64,000 nt of DNA, taken from assembly GCF_027497235.1 (NCBI RefSeq), contig NZ_CP114902.1, forward strand, positions 868,001-932,000. The letters are read 5' to 3'. The translations under genes were made by a program, and so were the position numbers. How positions within the stretch are numbered: the stretch's first letter is position 1; each line of letters opens with the position of its first letter. The notes beneath the pieces were generated by a model. The model saw only the letters and a list, made by a program, of their open reading frames with translations, was not told where the DNA came from and searched no databases. The DNA is from Micromonospora sp. WMMD1128 (GTDB lineage Bacteria > Actinomycetota > Actinomycetes > Mycobacteriales > Micromonosporaceae). Shown one piece after another: positions 11,722-20,858 of this stretch.

Positions 11722-11740
11722 ACGGGCGAGGGAGAAGCAG

Positions 11741-12589
11741 ATGGCGGGTCGACTGGCGGTCGTCGGTGCCGGGCTGATGGGCTCGGGCATCGCCCAGGTC
11801 GCGGCGCAGGCGGGCTGGCAGGTGACGCTGCGCGACGTGGACGACGCGGCCACGGAGCGGGGCGTCGACGGCATCCGGAAGTCGCTGGCGAAGTTCGCCG
11901 AGAAGGGCAAGATCGAGGCGTCCGACGTCGAGGCGACGCTGAGCCGGATCACCCCGACCACCGAACTGGAGGCGGCGGCCGACGCGGACATCGTGGTCGA
12001 GGCCGTGTTCGAGAAGATCGAGATCAAGCACGAGGTGTTCCGCGCGCTGGACAAGATCTGCAAGGCGGACGCGGTGCTTGCCACCAACACCTCGGCCATC
12101 CCGGTCACCCAGATCGCCACCGCCACGCAGCGTCCGGAGTCGGTGGTCGGCACCCACTTCTTCTCCCCGGTGCCGATGATGAAGCTCTGCGAGCTGGTCC
12201 GGGGCTACAAGACGAGCGACGCGACGATGGACGCCGCCCGGGGTTTCGCCGAGGAGATCGGCAAGACCGTCGTGGTGGTCAACCGGGACATCGCCGGCTT
12301 CGTCACCACCCGGCTGATCTGCGCCCTGGCGATGGAGGCGGTCAAGCTCGTCGAGTCCGGCGTGATCTCCGCCGAGGACCTGGACACCGCCTGCAAGCTC
12401 GGCTTCGGGCACGCCATGGGCCCGCTGGCCACGGTCGACCTGACCGGCGTGGACGTGCTGCTCAACGCCACCCGCAACATCTACACCGACACCGCCGACG
12501 AGAAGTTCTTCCCGCCGGAGCTGCTCCAGCGCATGGCCACCGCCGGTGACCTGGGCCGCAAGACCGGGCAGGGCTTCTACCCGTACTGA
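11741..12589 (+). CDS. hbd: 3-hydroxybutyryl-CoA dehydrogenase
   Basis: 282 residues. It interconverts acetoacetyl-CoA and 3-hydroxybutyryl-CoA. The Rossmann motif is VVGAGLMGSGIAQ, and beta-2 ends in Asp (VTLRDVD), which indicates NAD(H). The catalytic His sits in VGTHFFSPVPMMKLCELV, and NTSA and the C-terminal dimer domain (FGHAMGPLATVDLTG) are present. GAGGGAGAAG is a good ribosome site before ATG 11741. It is likely part of the ethylmalonyl-CoA pathway set: its promoter region carries the shared motif (site H). Confidence 0.95.
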   Translation: MAGRLAVVGAGLMGSGIAQVAAQAGWQVTLRDVDDAATERGVDGIRKSLAKFAEKGKIEASDVEATLSRITPTTELEAAADADIVVEAVFEKIEIKHEVFRALDKICKADAVLATNTSAIPVTQIATATQRPESVVGTHFFSPVPMMKLCELVRGYKTSDATMDAARGFAEEIGKTVVVVNRDIAGFVTTRLICALAMEAVKLVESGVISAEDLDTACKLGFGHAMGPLATVDLTGVDVLLNATRNIYTDTADEKFFPPELLQRMATAGDLGRKTGQGFYPY

Positions 12590-12598
12590 GCGCGGCTA

Positions 12599-12627
12599 CC
12601 GCCCCGGACGACTCACGTCCGGGGCGG
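12599..12627. terminator. Bidirectional terminator between hbd and esterase
   Basis: Perfect 12-base arms (12599-12610 and 12616-12627) surround a 5-base loop. The minus-strand esterase stop codon begins inside the loop (12613-12615), so its last four codons form one arm. It serves both convergent genes. Confidence 0.75.
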
Positions 12628-13422
12628 GGTGAGCGCGGCGCCGAGCAGCGCGAACGCGTCGGGGATGACGGTGCCCCAGTAGCCGAAGTTGTGCCGCCCA
12701 TCGGCCCAGGCTGCGCGCACCGGCTTCTCGGGCAGTTCCCGGGCGAGCGCGCGGACGTCGGCGAGGAAGTTGTCCTGCCGGCCGCACCAGAGCCCGACCG
12801 GGGTGCCGCGTAGCTTGTCGACGCCGGTGAAGACCGCGTCGCCGGGGCGCACCGCGGGGGAGAAGGCCGCGGCCATCCGCAGCCATTTCGGGTACGCCTC
12901 GGCGAGCAGCAGCGCCCCGAAGCCCCCCATCGACCAGCCCCAGACGGCCATCCGGCTGGTGTCGAAGCCGCGTCGGGCGCACCAGGCGGGCACCTCCTCG
13001 CGCACCATCCGCTGCGGGTCGTCGTCGCCGCTGCGGCGCCAGGAGAGCCGGCCACCTGTCGCGCCGGCGAGCGCGAACGGCGGGGTGCCACGGCGTACCG
13101 CGTCGGTGAGGAAGCGGGCCAGGCCGAACCGGCCGTAGTCGCGCGGGGTGGCCGAGGCGCCGTGCAGCACCAGGCAGACGGGCAGGCCGCGGCCGTCGCC
13201 GTACCCCTCGGGCACGGCGGTCCAGAGGTCCACCTCCCGGCCGCGGGCGCCGGAGGCGATGCGGATCAGCCGCTCGTCGCCGGCCGGCGCGTCCGGCAGG
13301 GCGGGCCCCGGCCCGGGGCGGGGCTCGGACAGTTGCCGGGCGGCCAGCCCGCCGACCAGCCCGGCGCCGGCGACCCCTCCGGCGGCGGTGAGCAGCGTCC
13401 GCCGGCTCAGCGTGCGTCCCAT
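12613..13422 (-). CDS. Tat-exported alpha/beta hydrolase (esterase family)
   Basis: 269 residues. The N-terminus RTLSRRTLLTAAGGVAGAGL is a twin-arginine signal, so the folded enzyme is exported. The esterase-D/antigen-85-like fold shows VCLVLHGASATPRDY (oxyanion region), the nucleophile elbow WGWSMGGFGALLL, and a C-terminal His in DGRHNFGYWG. The substrate is unknown; candidates are acyl esters or mycoloyl-like substrates. I chose ATG 13422 because the longer upstream frame would read through repeat R2. Confidence 0.85.
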   Translation of the reverse strand: MGRTLSRRTLLTAAGGVAGAGLVGGLAARQLSEPRPGPGPALPDAPAGDERLIRIASGARGREVDLWTAVPEGYGDGRGLPVCLVLHGASATPRDYGRFGLARFLTDAVRRGTPPFALAGATGGRLSWRRSGDDDPQRMVREEVPAWCARRGFDTSRMAVWGWSMGGFGALLLAEAYPKWLRMAAAFSPAVRPGDAVFTGVDKLRGTPVGLWCGRQDNFLADVRALARELPEKPVRAAWADGRHNFGYWGTVIPDAFALLGAALTPPRT

Positions 13423-13444
13423 GCCGGGCAGTGTGCCACCCCGG

Positions 13445-13504
13445 GTGTTAAGCGGGGCCCCTTCCTCTACGCCAGGCGTTAAGAAGGGGCCCCGCCTTAC
13501 CACC
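13445..13504. repeat. GGGGCCCC palindromic element, copy R2
   Basis: The ends GGTGTTAAGCGGGGCCCC and GGGGCCCCGCCTTACCACC surround the CCTCTACGCCAGGCG spacer, like R1 and the reverse complement of R7. It touches the stop of the minus-strand ABC permease (13505) and separates it from the upstream esterase gene. Confidence 0.85.
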
Positions 13505-14350
13505 TCAACCGTCGCGGCGCGTCGTCCAGCGGAAGGTGGTCAGGCACAGCAGCAGGCCGATCACGCACCATGCGCCCAGCACCAGCGCCACCCGGCCCAG
13601 CTCGAACGAGCCGCCCGGCTCCTGGCCGCCGAAGCTGTCCGGCAGGAACACCGAGCGCAGCCCCTGGCACATCCACTTGAGCGGGAAGAGCGCGGCGACC
13701 TGCTGCATCCAGGTCGGCAGGCTGGTGAAGACGAAGAACACGCCGGAGATGAACTGGAGGACCAGCGCGACCGGGGTGACCACGGCCGAGCCGCTGCGGG
13801 CGGTGCGGGCCAGCGACGAGATGGCGATGCCGCACAGCGTGCAGGCGGTGACGCCGAGGACGGCGACCCAGCCGAACGTCAGCCACTTGGCGGCGGTCTG
13901 CGGCAGGTCGAGGTCGAACAGCGCCACCGACACGGCGAGCAGCAGTGCGGTCTCGGCGATGCCGATCGCCACCACCATGAGCACCTTGCCGGCGAACCAG
14001 ACCCACTTCGGCATCGGCGTGCCCCGGTAGCGCTTGAGCACGCCCCGGTCCCGCTCGATCGGGATCCAGATGCCGAGGTTCTGGAAGCTCACCGTCATCA
14101 GGCCGGTCGCGATCATGCCGGTGATGAAGTATTGCGTGTAGCTGACGCCCGGGGCGATCTCGTCACTGAAGATCGCCGCGAAGATCAGGATCATGATGAT
14201 CGGGAAGCCCATCGTGAAGACGACGGACTCCCGGCTGCGCAGGAACTGGGTGATCTCCAGCCGGCCCTGGCGCAGCGCCAGCGCGCCCGCGCCGGGCCGC
14301 CGGGTCGGCGCGGCGGCGACCGGGGCCGCCGGCTTCGTCGTGGTGGTCAT
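13505..14350 (-). CDS. ABC-2 type transporter permease (DrrB-like)
   Basis: 281 residues with six predicted membrane segments: after a cytoplasmic N-terminus come FPIIMILIFAAIF, YFITGMIATGLMTVSF, VLMVVAIGIAETALLL, WVAVLGVTACTLCGI, PVALVLQFISGVFFVF and VALVLGAWCVIGLLL. ABC-2 exporters of this type move drugs or lipids with a separate ATPase. The ATG overlaps the stop of the ATPase gene upstream (ATGA), so the pair forms one operon. The substrate is unknown. Confidence 0.9.
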   Translation of the reverse strand: MTTTTKPAAPVAAAPTRRPGAGALALRQGRLEITQFLRSRESVVFTMGFPIIMILIFAAIFSDEIAPGVSYTQYFITGMIATGLMTVSFQNLGIWIPIERDRGVLKRYRGTPMPKWVWFAGKVLMVVAIGIAETALLLAVSVALFDLDLPQTAAKWLTFGWVAVLGVTACTLCGIAISSLARTARSGSAVVTPVALVLQFISGVFFVFTSLPTWMQQVAALFPLKWMCQGLRSVFLPDSFGGQEPGGSFELGRVALVLGAWCVIGLLLCLTTFRWTTRRDG

Positions 14351-15195
14351 CAGTGTCCGATCATCCGCAGGTAGACGTCTTCCAGGGTGGGCCGGCGCAC
14401 GGCCAGGCCGGGCACCTCGCCGCCGAACCGCGCGGCCAGCTCGGCCACCAGCGCCGTCGGCGTCGCGGTCTCCGCCGACTCGGCCAGCCCGTCCGGGGTA
14501 CGCCAGGAGACGGTCGCCAGCGACTCCTGCCGATTGCCCAGCGCGTTCGGCGGCGCGACCTCGATCACCCGCCCGGCGGCGATCACGCCGACCCGGTCGG
14601 CGAGCGCCTCGGCCTCGTCCAGGTAGTGCGTGGTGAGCACGATCGTGGTGCCGGCGGCGGAGAGGTCCCGGATCAGCTCCCAGAACTCGCGCCGGGCCTC
14701 CGGGTCGAAGCCGGTGGTCGGCTCGTCGAGGAAGAGCAGCTCGGGGCGGCCGACGATGCCCAAAGCCACGTCCAGGCGGCGCTTCTGCCCGCCGGAGAGC
14801 GTGTGCGTACGGGCCTTGGCCTTGGCGCCCAGCCCGACCCGCTCGACCACCTTGGCCGGGTCGTCGGCGTCCGGATAGAAGCCGGAGAAGTGCCGGACCA
14901 CCTCGCCGACGGTCAGCTCGTCGAACTCGCCGGTGCCCTGGAGCACGATGCCGACCTTCGCGCGCCAGGTGGCGTCCGGTGAAGCCGGGTCGACGCCGAG
15001 CACCCGGACCTCGCCGGCGTCGCGGTGCCGGTAGCCCTCCAGGATCTCCACCGTGGTGGTCTTGCCCGCGCCGTTCGGGCCGAGCAGGGCGAACACCTCT
15101 CCCCGGTGGACGTCCAGGTCCACCCCGGCCACCGCGACGTTGTCGCCGTACGTCTTGCGCAGTCCCCGTACGGAGATCGCGAGCTGCTGGTCCAT
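14350..15195 (-). CDS. ABC transporter ATP-binding protein (DrrA-like)
   Basis: 281 residues. Motifs in order: Walker A GPNGAGKTT (about residue 37), Q-loop GIVLQGTGEFDELTV, signature LSGGQKRRLDVA, Walker B LLFLDEPTTGFDP, and switch His LTTHYLDEAEALADR. A C-terminal extension of about 80 residues follows, as in DrrA/CcmA-type exporters. It is divergent from padR with 85 bases between, so it is a likely PadR target together with its permease. Confidence 0.93.
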   Translation of the reverse strand: MDQQLAISVRGLRKTYGDNVAVAGVDLDVHRGEVFALLGPNGAGKTTTVEILEGYRHRDAGEVRVLGVDPASPDATWRAKVGIVLQGTGEFDELTVGEVVRHFSGFYPDADDPAKVVERVGLGAKAKARTHTLSGGQKRRLDVALGIVGRPELLFLDEPTTGFDPEARREFWELIRDLSAAGTTIVLTTHYLDEAEALADRVGVIAAGRVIEVAPPNALGNRQESLATVSWRTPDGLAESAETATPTALVAELAARFGGEVPGLAVRRPTLEDVYLRMIGH

Positions 15196-15257
15196 GCCTC
15201 AAGTGTGCGTCCTGCCGCCACCCGCCGCGGTCCCGGGTTCACTATATACGCGGGGTA

Positions 15258-15274
15258 TACACCCGGTGTAGTCT
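15258..15274 (+). promoter_or_regulatory. PadR operator and leaderless -10 box
   Basis: TACACC-C-GGTGTA (15258-15270) is a perfect 13-base palindrome that overlaps TAGTCT (15269-15274), a -10 box ending six bases before the padR ATG. A TATA-rich stretch (15243-15249) lies just upstream. The position between divergent ABC operons suggests autoregulation and control of both sides. Confidence 0.65.
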
Positions 15275-15280
15275 CGGCCC

Positions 15281-15805
15281 ATGACGGTGCCCCTGACCCT
15301 GCTCGGCCTGCTCGAACGCGAGCCCAGCCACGGCTACGACCTGAAACGCGACTACGACACCTTCTTCGGGCGCGGCAAGCCGTTGCCCTACGGGCAGGTC
15401 TACTCGACGCTCAGCCGGCTGGCCCGGGACGGAAAGGTGGTGGTCAGCGACGTCGAGCCCGGCTCCGGCCCCGACCGCAAGCGCTACGTCATCACCGACC
15501 GGGGCGCCACCGAGGTGGAGCACTGGCTGACCGAGCCGGTCGAACCGGAACCACACCTCCAGACCGTGCTGTTCGCCAAGGTCGTGCTCGCCCTCATGCT
15601 GGGCCGCCCGGCCGAGGAATACCTCGACACCCAGCGCGCCGCGCACCTGCGCCGGATGCGCGAGCTGACCGAGGTCAAGCGGGCCGGCGGGCTCGTCGAC
15701 GTGATGCTCGCCGACCACGGCCTCTACCACCTGGAGGCCGACCTGCGATGGATCGAGACGGCCGGCGCCCGACTGGACGCGCTACGGAAGGCGGTACGGC
15801 GATGA
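15281..15805 (+). CDS. PadR family transcriptional regulator
   Basis: 174 residues. The N-terminal winged helix is typical of PadR (LTLLGLLEREPSHGYDLKRD, then YGQVYSTLSRLARDGKV and the wing PGSGPDRKRYVITDRG). The C-terminal helical domain (about residues 90-174) is the dimerisation arm. It is leaderless from ATG 15281. The stop overlaps the next ABC gene (ATGA), so regulator and transporter are one transcript. PadR proteins often sense the exported drug; the ligand here is unknown. Confidence 0.93.
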   Translation: MTVPLTLLGLLEREPSHGYDLKRDYDTFFGRGKPLPYGQVYSTLSRLARDGKVVVSDVEPGSGPDRKRYVITDRGATEVEHWLTEPVEPEPHLQTVLFAKVVLALMLGRPAEEYLDTQRAAHLRRMRELTEVKRAGGLVDVMLADHGLYHLEADLRWIETAGARLDALRKAVRR

Positions 15806-16482
15806 CCGTGACCATCGAGGCCCGGGACGTCACGTTCTCGTTCGGCGACACCCCGGCCCTGCGCGGCGCGAGCCTCGCCGTCGAGGCCGGTGAGATCGTC
15901 GCCGTGATGGGCCCCAGCGGCTCCGGCAAGTCGACGCTGCTGCACTGCCTGGCCGGCATCCTGGTGCCCGACTCCGGCGAGGTCCGGATCGGTGACGTGC
16001 GACTCGACGCGCTCGGCGAGGCGGAGCGGAGCGCGTTGCGCCGCGACCGCTTCGGGTTCGTCTTCCAGTTCGGCCAGCTCGTCCCGGAACTCACCGCGGC
16101 GGAGAACGTCGCGTTGCCGCTGCTGCTCGGCGGCGTCCGACGCGCCCCGGCGCTACGGTCCGCCCGCGCCTGGTTCGAGCGGCTCGGGCTGGGCGGCCTG
16201 GAGCACCGGCGCTCCGGCGAACTCTCCGGTGGGCAGGCCCAACGCGTGGCGCTGGCCCGTGGCCTGGTCGCCCGGCCGCAGGTGCTCTTCGCCGACGAGC
16301 CCACCGGCGCGCTCGACTCGCTCACCGGCGAGGAGGTGATGGACCTGCTCGTCGACACCGCCCGGGACCAGGGCACCACCGTCGTCCTGGTCACCCACGA
16401 ACCGCGGGTCGCCGCGTACGCCGACCGGGAGGTCGTGGTGCGCGACGGCCGGATCAACGCGCCGGCCGGGGTCGCCTCGTGA
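15802..16482 (+). CDS. ABC transporter ATP-binding protein (MacB/LolD-like)
   Basis: 226 residues. Walker A GPSGSGKST, signature LSGGQAQRVALA, Walker B VLFADEPTGALDS and switch His LVTHEPRVA are all present. The length and the ADEPTGALD motif place it with the MacB/LolD group, whose partner is an FtsX-like permease such as the next gene. It overlaps padR by four bases and the permease by four bases. Confidence 0.94.
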   Translation: MTVTIEARDVTFSFGDTPALRGASLAVEAGEIVAVMGPSGSGKSTLLHCLAGILVPDSGEVRIGDVRLDALGEAERSALRRDRFGFVFQFGQLVPELTAAENVALPLLLGGVRRAPALRSARAWFERLGLGGLEHRRSGELSGGQAQRVALARGLVARPQVLFADEPTGALDSLTGEEVMDLLVDTARDQGTTVVLVTHEPRVAAYADREVVVRDGRINAPAGVAS

Positions 16483-18632
16483 TCGCGCTCGCGCTGCGCC
16501 TGGCCGTCGCGGGCGGCCGGGAGGCGCTCGTCCGGCTGGCCGCCGTCGCCGCCGCCGTCGCGATCGGCACTGGGCTGCTGCTCACCACCGTGGCCGGCGT
16601 GCACGCCACGAACGCCCAGCTCGGCCGGTACGCCGCGATGTATCCGCAGGAGACGGCGGGCGGCGCCGCCGACCCGCTGCTCTGGTCGACCCGGACCGAC
16701 TACTTCCACGGCGCGCAGATCGCCCGCGTCGACGTCGCCGCGACCGGTCCGACCGCGCCCACCCCGGTCGGCGTCCCCCGGGTGCCCGGCCCCGGCGAGT
16801 GGTACGCCTCCCCGGCGCTGCGGAAGCTGCTGGCCACCACCCCGGCGGACCAGCTCGCCGACCGCTATCCCGGCCGCGATCTCGGAACCGTCGGTCCGGC
16901 GGCGCTCACCTCGCCGGACACGCTGCTCATCCTCGTCGGCGGCACCCCGGAGCAGGTGGGCGCGCTGGACCGGGTCCGGAAGGTCACCCGGGTGGACGGC
17001 AACGAGGCGCCGTTACCGGAGACCGCGATCGACCTCATCCTCGGTGTGGTGGTCGGTGGGCTGCTCTTCCCCGTCCTCATCTTCATCGGCACCGCGACCC
17101 GGCTCGGCGCTGCCCGCCGGGAGCAGCGCTTCGCCGCGATGCGCCTGGTCGGCGCCACCCCACGACAGATCTCGGTGGTCGCGGCCGTGGAGGCCACCCT
17201 CGCGGCGGCGGCAGGCGTCGCGGTCGGCTTCGCGCTCTTCCTCGCGTTCCGCCGGCAGCTCGCCGGGATCCCGTTCACCGGCATGCCGTACTTTCCCGAC
17301 GACCTCGCCCTCGGCGCGCCGGACGTGCTGCTGGTGGCGCTCGGCGTGCCGGTGGGCGCGGCGGTCGCCGCCCGGGTGGCGTTGCGCCGGGTGCGGATCT
17401 CCCCGCTCGGCGTCACCCGGCGGGTCACACCGAGGCCGCCGCGGGCGTACCGGTTGATCCCGCTCGTGCTCGGTTTCGCCGGGCTGGGCCTCGGCCTGCT
17501 CTACCGGCCCGAGACCGGCGACGGCCAGACCGCGCTCTTCCTGCCCGCCCTGCTGCTGGTGATGACCGGGCTGGTCACCGGCGGGCCCTGGCTGACCATG
17601 GTCGGCGCGCGGGCGATGGCCGCCCGGGCGCGCCGGCCGGCGGCGCTGATCGCCGCCCGCCGGCTCGCCGACAACCCGGCCGCCGGTTTCCGGGCGGTCA
17701 GCGGGGTGATGCTCGCGCTCTTCGTGACGACCGTGGCGGTCGGTGTGATGGGCACGATCGCCGCCGAGCGCGGCCCGGCCCCCCGAGGTTCGCTGGAGGC
17801 CGGTCGGCTGTCGTTCAATCTGGTGAACGACGCGCCGGTGCCCGCCGCGCTGCTGACCGACCTGGCCACGGTTCCCGGCGTGCACAATCCGGTGGTGGTC
17901 CGGCAGAACCCGGTGCGCGACCTCGGACACGAGCCCGGCGTGATCGCTTGCGCGGACATCCCACCCGCCTACGGGCGCTGTGCGCCGGGGGTGGCCGTGG
18001 CCGAGGTGGCACCGGGCCTGATCCCCTGGCGGGAGTCCGCCTCGGCGGACCGGATCTGGCCGGCGTCCACTGTCGACCCGGCCGCCCTGTCGGGGCTGCC
18101 GGCGGATTCGGTGGCGGTGGACGCGGACGGCGCGGCGGCCGTCGAGCGGGCCCGGACCGTCATCGAACGCGCGGTCCCCGCCTTCGTGGTGGCCCCGAAC
18201 GTACCGGGCGACTTCGAGGCCGACTTCGCCGACACCATGCGGGGCTGGCAGCGGTTGGCCGACGTGGTCGTGGTGTCCAGCCTGGCGCTCGCCGGGTGCA
18301 GCCTGGCGGTCGCCGTGGCGGCCGGTCTCAGCGAGCGGAAGCGGCCGTTCAGCCTGCTGCGGCTCAGCGGCGCGCCGGTGCGGCTGCTGCGCCGGGTGGT
18401 GGTGCTGGAGAGCGCGGTGCCGATGCTGACCGTCGCCGCGGTCGCGGTCGGGATGGGACTGATCGCCGCGCACCTGTTCCTGCGCGCGCAGATGCACTAC
18501 GAACTGCGCCTGCCCGGGGTCGGGTTCGCCGCCGTGGTGGCCGTCGGGCTGCTCGGCTGCCTCGCCGTCATCGCCGCCACGCTGCCGCTGCTGCAACGCG
18601 TCACCGGTCCGCAGACCGCCCGGAGCGAGTGA
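16479..18632 (+). CDS. FtsX-like ABC transporter permease
   Basis: 717 residues. A first membrane helix (about residues 15-38) is followed by a large extracytoplasmic domain (about 40-180) and FtsX-type helix bundles (about 185-310 and 560-710), with a middle pair near 325-420. This is the duplicated layout of large MacB-type permeases. The GTG start overlaps the ATPase stop. It probably works in peptide or lipid extrusion and is regulated by PadR. The substrate is unknown. Confidence 0.9.
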   Translation: MIALALRLAVAGGREALVRLAAVAAAVAIGTGLLLTTVAGVHATNAQLGRYAAMYPQETAGGAADPLLWSTRTDYFHGAQIARVDVAATGPTAPTPVGVPRVPGPGEWYASPALRKLLATTPADQLADRYPGRDLGTVGPAALTSPDTLLILVGGTPEQVGALDRVRKVTRVDGNEAPLPETAIDLILGVVVGGLLFPVLIFIGTATRLGAARREQRFAAMRLVGATPRQISVVAAVEATLAAAAGVAVGFALFLAFRRQLAGIPFTGMPYFPDDLALGAPDVLLVALGVPVGAAVAARVALRRVRISPLGVTRRVTPRPPRAYRLIPLVLGFAGLGLGLLYRPETGDGQTALFLPALLLVMTGLVTGGPWLTMVGARAMAARARRPAALIAARRLADNPAAGFRAVSGVMLALFVTTVAVGVMGTIAAERGPAPRGSLEAGRLSFNLVNDAPVPAALLTDLATVPGVHNPVVVRQNPVRDLGHEPGVIACADIPPAYGRCAPGVAVAEVAPGLIPWRESASADRIWPASTVDPAALSGLPADSVAVDADGAAAVERARTVIERAVPAFVVAPNVPGDFEADFADTMRGWQRLADVVVVSSLALAGCSLAVAVAAGLSERKRPFSLLRLSGAPVRLLRRVVVLESAVPMLTVAAVAVGMGLIAAHLFLRAQMHYELRLPGVGFAAVVAVGLLGCLAVIAATLPLLQRVTGPQTARSE

Positions 18633-18719
18633 TCCGCCAGGTTGGCCGACCACACCCGGAGCCCCGGTCGGCCCACCGGTGCAGCCATCCAACTGTGTGG
18701 TTTTGCACAGCCTCTTTTA

Positions 18720-18738
18720 CTGAACGGTAACTTAGACT
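18720..18738 (+). promoter_or_regulatory. Regulon motif site A with leaderless -10 box, upstream of meaA
   Basis: The minus strand of 18720-18735 reads CTAAGTTACCGTTCAG, 13 of 16 consensus positions. It overlaps TAGACT (18733-18738), which ends six bases before the meaA ATG and implies a leaderless transcript. A protein bound here would block the promoter. Confidence 0.65.
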
Positions 18739-18744
18739 CCGGCC

Positions 18745-20739
18745 ATGGACGACGTGATGCCGGGACGCCTGCCGGAGCGGGACCGCCCGTGGGTGATGCG
18801 CACGTACGCCGGGCACTCCTCCGCCGCGGCCTCCAACGCGCTCTTCCGCCGCAACCTGGCGAAGGGGCAGACCGGGCTGTCGGTCGCGTTCGACCTGCCC
18901 ACCCAGACCGGATACGACCCCGACCACGAGCTGGCCGCCGGCGAGGTGGGCCGGGTCGGTGTGCCGGTGGCGCACCTCGGCGACATGCGTGCGCTCGTCG
19001 ACGGCATCCCGCTGGCCGAGATGAACACCTCGATGACGATCAACGCGCCGGCCATGTGGATGCTTGCCCTCTACGGCACGGCCGCCGCCGAGCAGGGCGC
19101 CGACCTGCGCCGCTGCGCCGGCACCACGCAGAACGACATCATCAAGGAATACCTGTCCCGGGGGACCTACATCTTCCCGCCGGCCGCGTCGCTGCGGCTG
19201 ACCGCCGACGTGGTCGCGTACACGCTGCGGGAGATGCCGCGGTGGAACCCGGTGAACATCTGCTCGTACCACCTCCAGGAGGCCGGCGCGACGCCGGTGC
19301 AGGAGGTCGGGTTCGCGCTCGCCACCGCCGTCGCCGTGCTGGACACCGTGCGCGACTCCGGCCAGGTGCCGGCCGAGCGGATGGGTGACGTGGTCCAGCG
19401 GATCTCCTTCTTCGTCAACGCCGGGGTGCGCTTCGTCGAGGAGATCGCCAAGATGCGCGCGTTCGGCGCGCTCTGGGACGAGATCACCCGCGACCGGTAC
19501 GGCGTGACCGAGGCGAAGCAGCGCCGGTTCCGTTACGGCGTGCAGGTCAACTCGCTGGGCCTGACCGAGGCGCAGCCGGAGAACAACATCCAGCGGATCG
19601 TGCTGGAGATGCTCGGCGTCACGCTCTCCCGGGACGCCCGGGCCCGCGCCGTGCAACTGCCCGCCTGGAACGAGGCGCTCGGCCTGCCCCGCCCGTGGGA
19701 CCAGCAGTGGTCGCTGCGCATGCAGCAGGTCCTGGCGTACGAGTCGGACCTGCTCGACTATCCCGACCTGTTCGACGGCTCGCACGTGATGACCGCGCTC
19801 GTCGACGACATCGTGACCGGCGCCCGGGTCGAGCTGGACAAGGTACTGGAGATGGGCGGCGTGGTGACCGCCGTGGAGTCCGGCTACCTCAAGAGCGCAC
19901 TCGTCGCCTCGCTCGCCGACCGCCGCCGGCGGATGGAGTCCGGCGCGGACGTGGTGATCGGCGTCAACCGGTTCACCGAGACCGAGCCGTCCCCGCTGAC
20001 CGCGGCCGGCGCCGAGGCGATCGAGCAGGTGGACCCGGCCGTCGAGGCGACCGCCGCGGCCGGCGTACGCGAGTGGCGGATCCGCCGGGACGCGGTGGCC
20101 GTGGACGCCGCGCTGGACCGGCTGCGCGCGGACGCCGCGACCACGACGAACCTGATGCCGGCGACGCTCGCCTGCGTGGCCGCGGGAGTGACCACGGGGG
20201 AGTGGGCGGGCGCGCTGCGCCGGGTCTTCGGCGAGTACCGGGCGCCGACCGGGCTGGCCGGCGCGGCCGGGGCGGGCGGCGACCCGGGCCTCGCCGCGGT
20301 CCGCGAGCGGGTCGCCGCCACCGCCCGCGAACTGGGCACCGGCCGGCTGCGCCTGCTGGTCGGCAAGCCGGGGCTGGACGGGCACTCCAACGGCGCCGAG
20401 CAGATCGCGGTACGCGCCCGCGACGCCGGCTTCGAGGTGGTCTACCAGGGCATCCGGCTGACCGCCGGGCAGATCGTGGCCGCCGCCGTGGAAGAGGACG
20501 TCGACCTGGTCGGCCTCTCCGTGCTCTCCGGCTCGCACCTGGCCGCCGTGCCGGCGGTGCTGGCCGGGCTGCGCGCCGCCGGGCGGGGTGACCTGCCGGT
20601 GGTGGTGGGCGGCATCATCCCGCCGGCCGACGCGCGGGCGCTGCTCGCCGCCGGGGTGGCGCGGGTGTTCACGCCGAAGGACTTCGCGCTCACCGGCATC
20701 ATCGACGAGCTGGTCACCGTCATCCGCGACCGGATGTAA
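18745..20739 (+). CDS. meaA: Ethylmalonyl-CoA mutase (MeaA/Ecm)
   Basis: 664 residues. It converts ethylmalonyl-CoA to methylsuccinyl-CoA with adenosylcobalamin. The N-terminal (beta-alpha)8 domain (about residues 15-490) has the Ecm-type string RTYAGHSSAAASN, FDLPTQTGYDPDHELA and EYLSRGTYIFPPA. The C-terminal B12 domain (about 525-660) has the base-off motif DGHSNGAEQIA. The single-chain form with both domains matches Ecm rather than two-subunit mutases. It is co-regulated with ccr and others by the shared motif and is likely leaderless. The stop lies within repeat R3. Confidence 0.93.
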   Translation: MDDVMPGRLPERDRPWVMRTYAGHSSAAASNALFRRNLAKGQTGLSVAFDLPTQTGYDPDHELAAGEVGRVGVPVAHLGDMRALVDGIPLAEMNTSMTINAPAMWMLALYGTAAAEQGADLRRCAGTTQNDIIKEYLSRGTYIFPPAASLRLTADVVAYTLREMPRWNPVNICSYHLQEAGATPVQEVGFALATAVAVLDTVRDSGQVPAERMGDVVQRISFFVNAGVRFVEEIAKMRAFGALWDEITRDRYGVTEAKQRRFRYGVQVNSLGLTEAQPENNIQRIVLEMLGVTLSRDARARAVQLPAWNEALGLPRPWDQQWSLRMQQVLAYESDLLDYPDLFDGSHVMTALVDDIVTGARVELDKVLEMGGVVTAVESGYLKSALVASLADRRRRMESGADVVIGVNRFTETEPSPLTAAGAEAIEQVDPAVEATAAAGVREWRIRRDAVAVDAALDRLRADAATTTNLMPATLACVAAGVTTGEWAGALRRVFGEYRAPTGLAGAAGAGGDPGLAAVRERVAATARELGTGRLRLLVGKPGLDGHSNGAEQIAVRARDAGFEVVYQGIRLTAGQIVAAAVEEDVDLVGLSVLSGSHLAAVPAVLAGLRAAGRGDLPVVVGGIIPPADARALLAAGVARVFTPKDFALTGIIDELVTVIRDRM

Positions 20740-20791
20740 GGAGGGGGCCCCGCTTAACGCATTCGGTAGAGGCGGGGCCCCCGCTTAACAC
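20735..20791. repeat. GGGGCCCC palindromic element, copy R3
   Basis: It begins at the meaA stop codon. Two GGGGCCCC cores (20744-20751 and 20774-20781) flank GCATTCGGTAGAGG, the same spacer as in R6, and it ends CGCTTAACAC. Probable terminator of meaA. Confidence 0.85.
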
Positions 20792-20858
20792 CGGATCCGC
20801 CCCGGCAGCGCGTGCAAAAGCCTAAAGTGGGGGCAAGAAACCACGAAAGGGCGGAAAG

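Noticed and set aside
18633..18744. Cobalamin riboswitch upstream of meaA
   Set aside because: Too short, with no B12-box-like sequence. The promoter appears leaderless.
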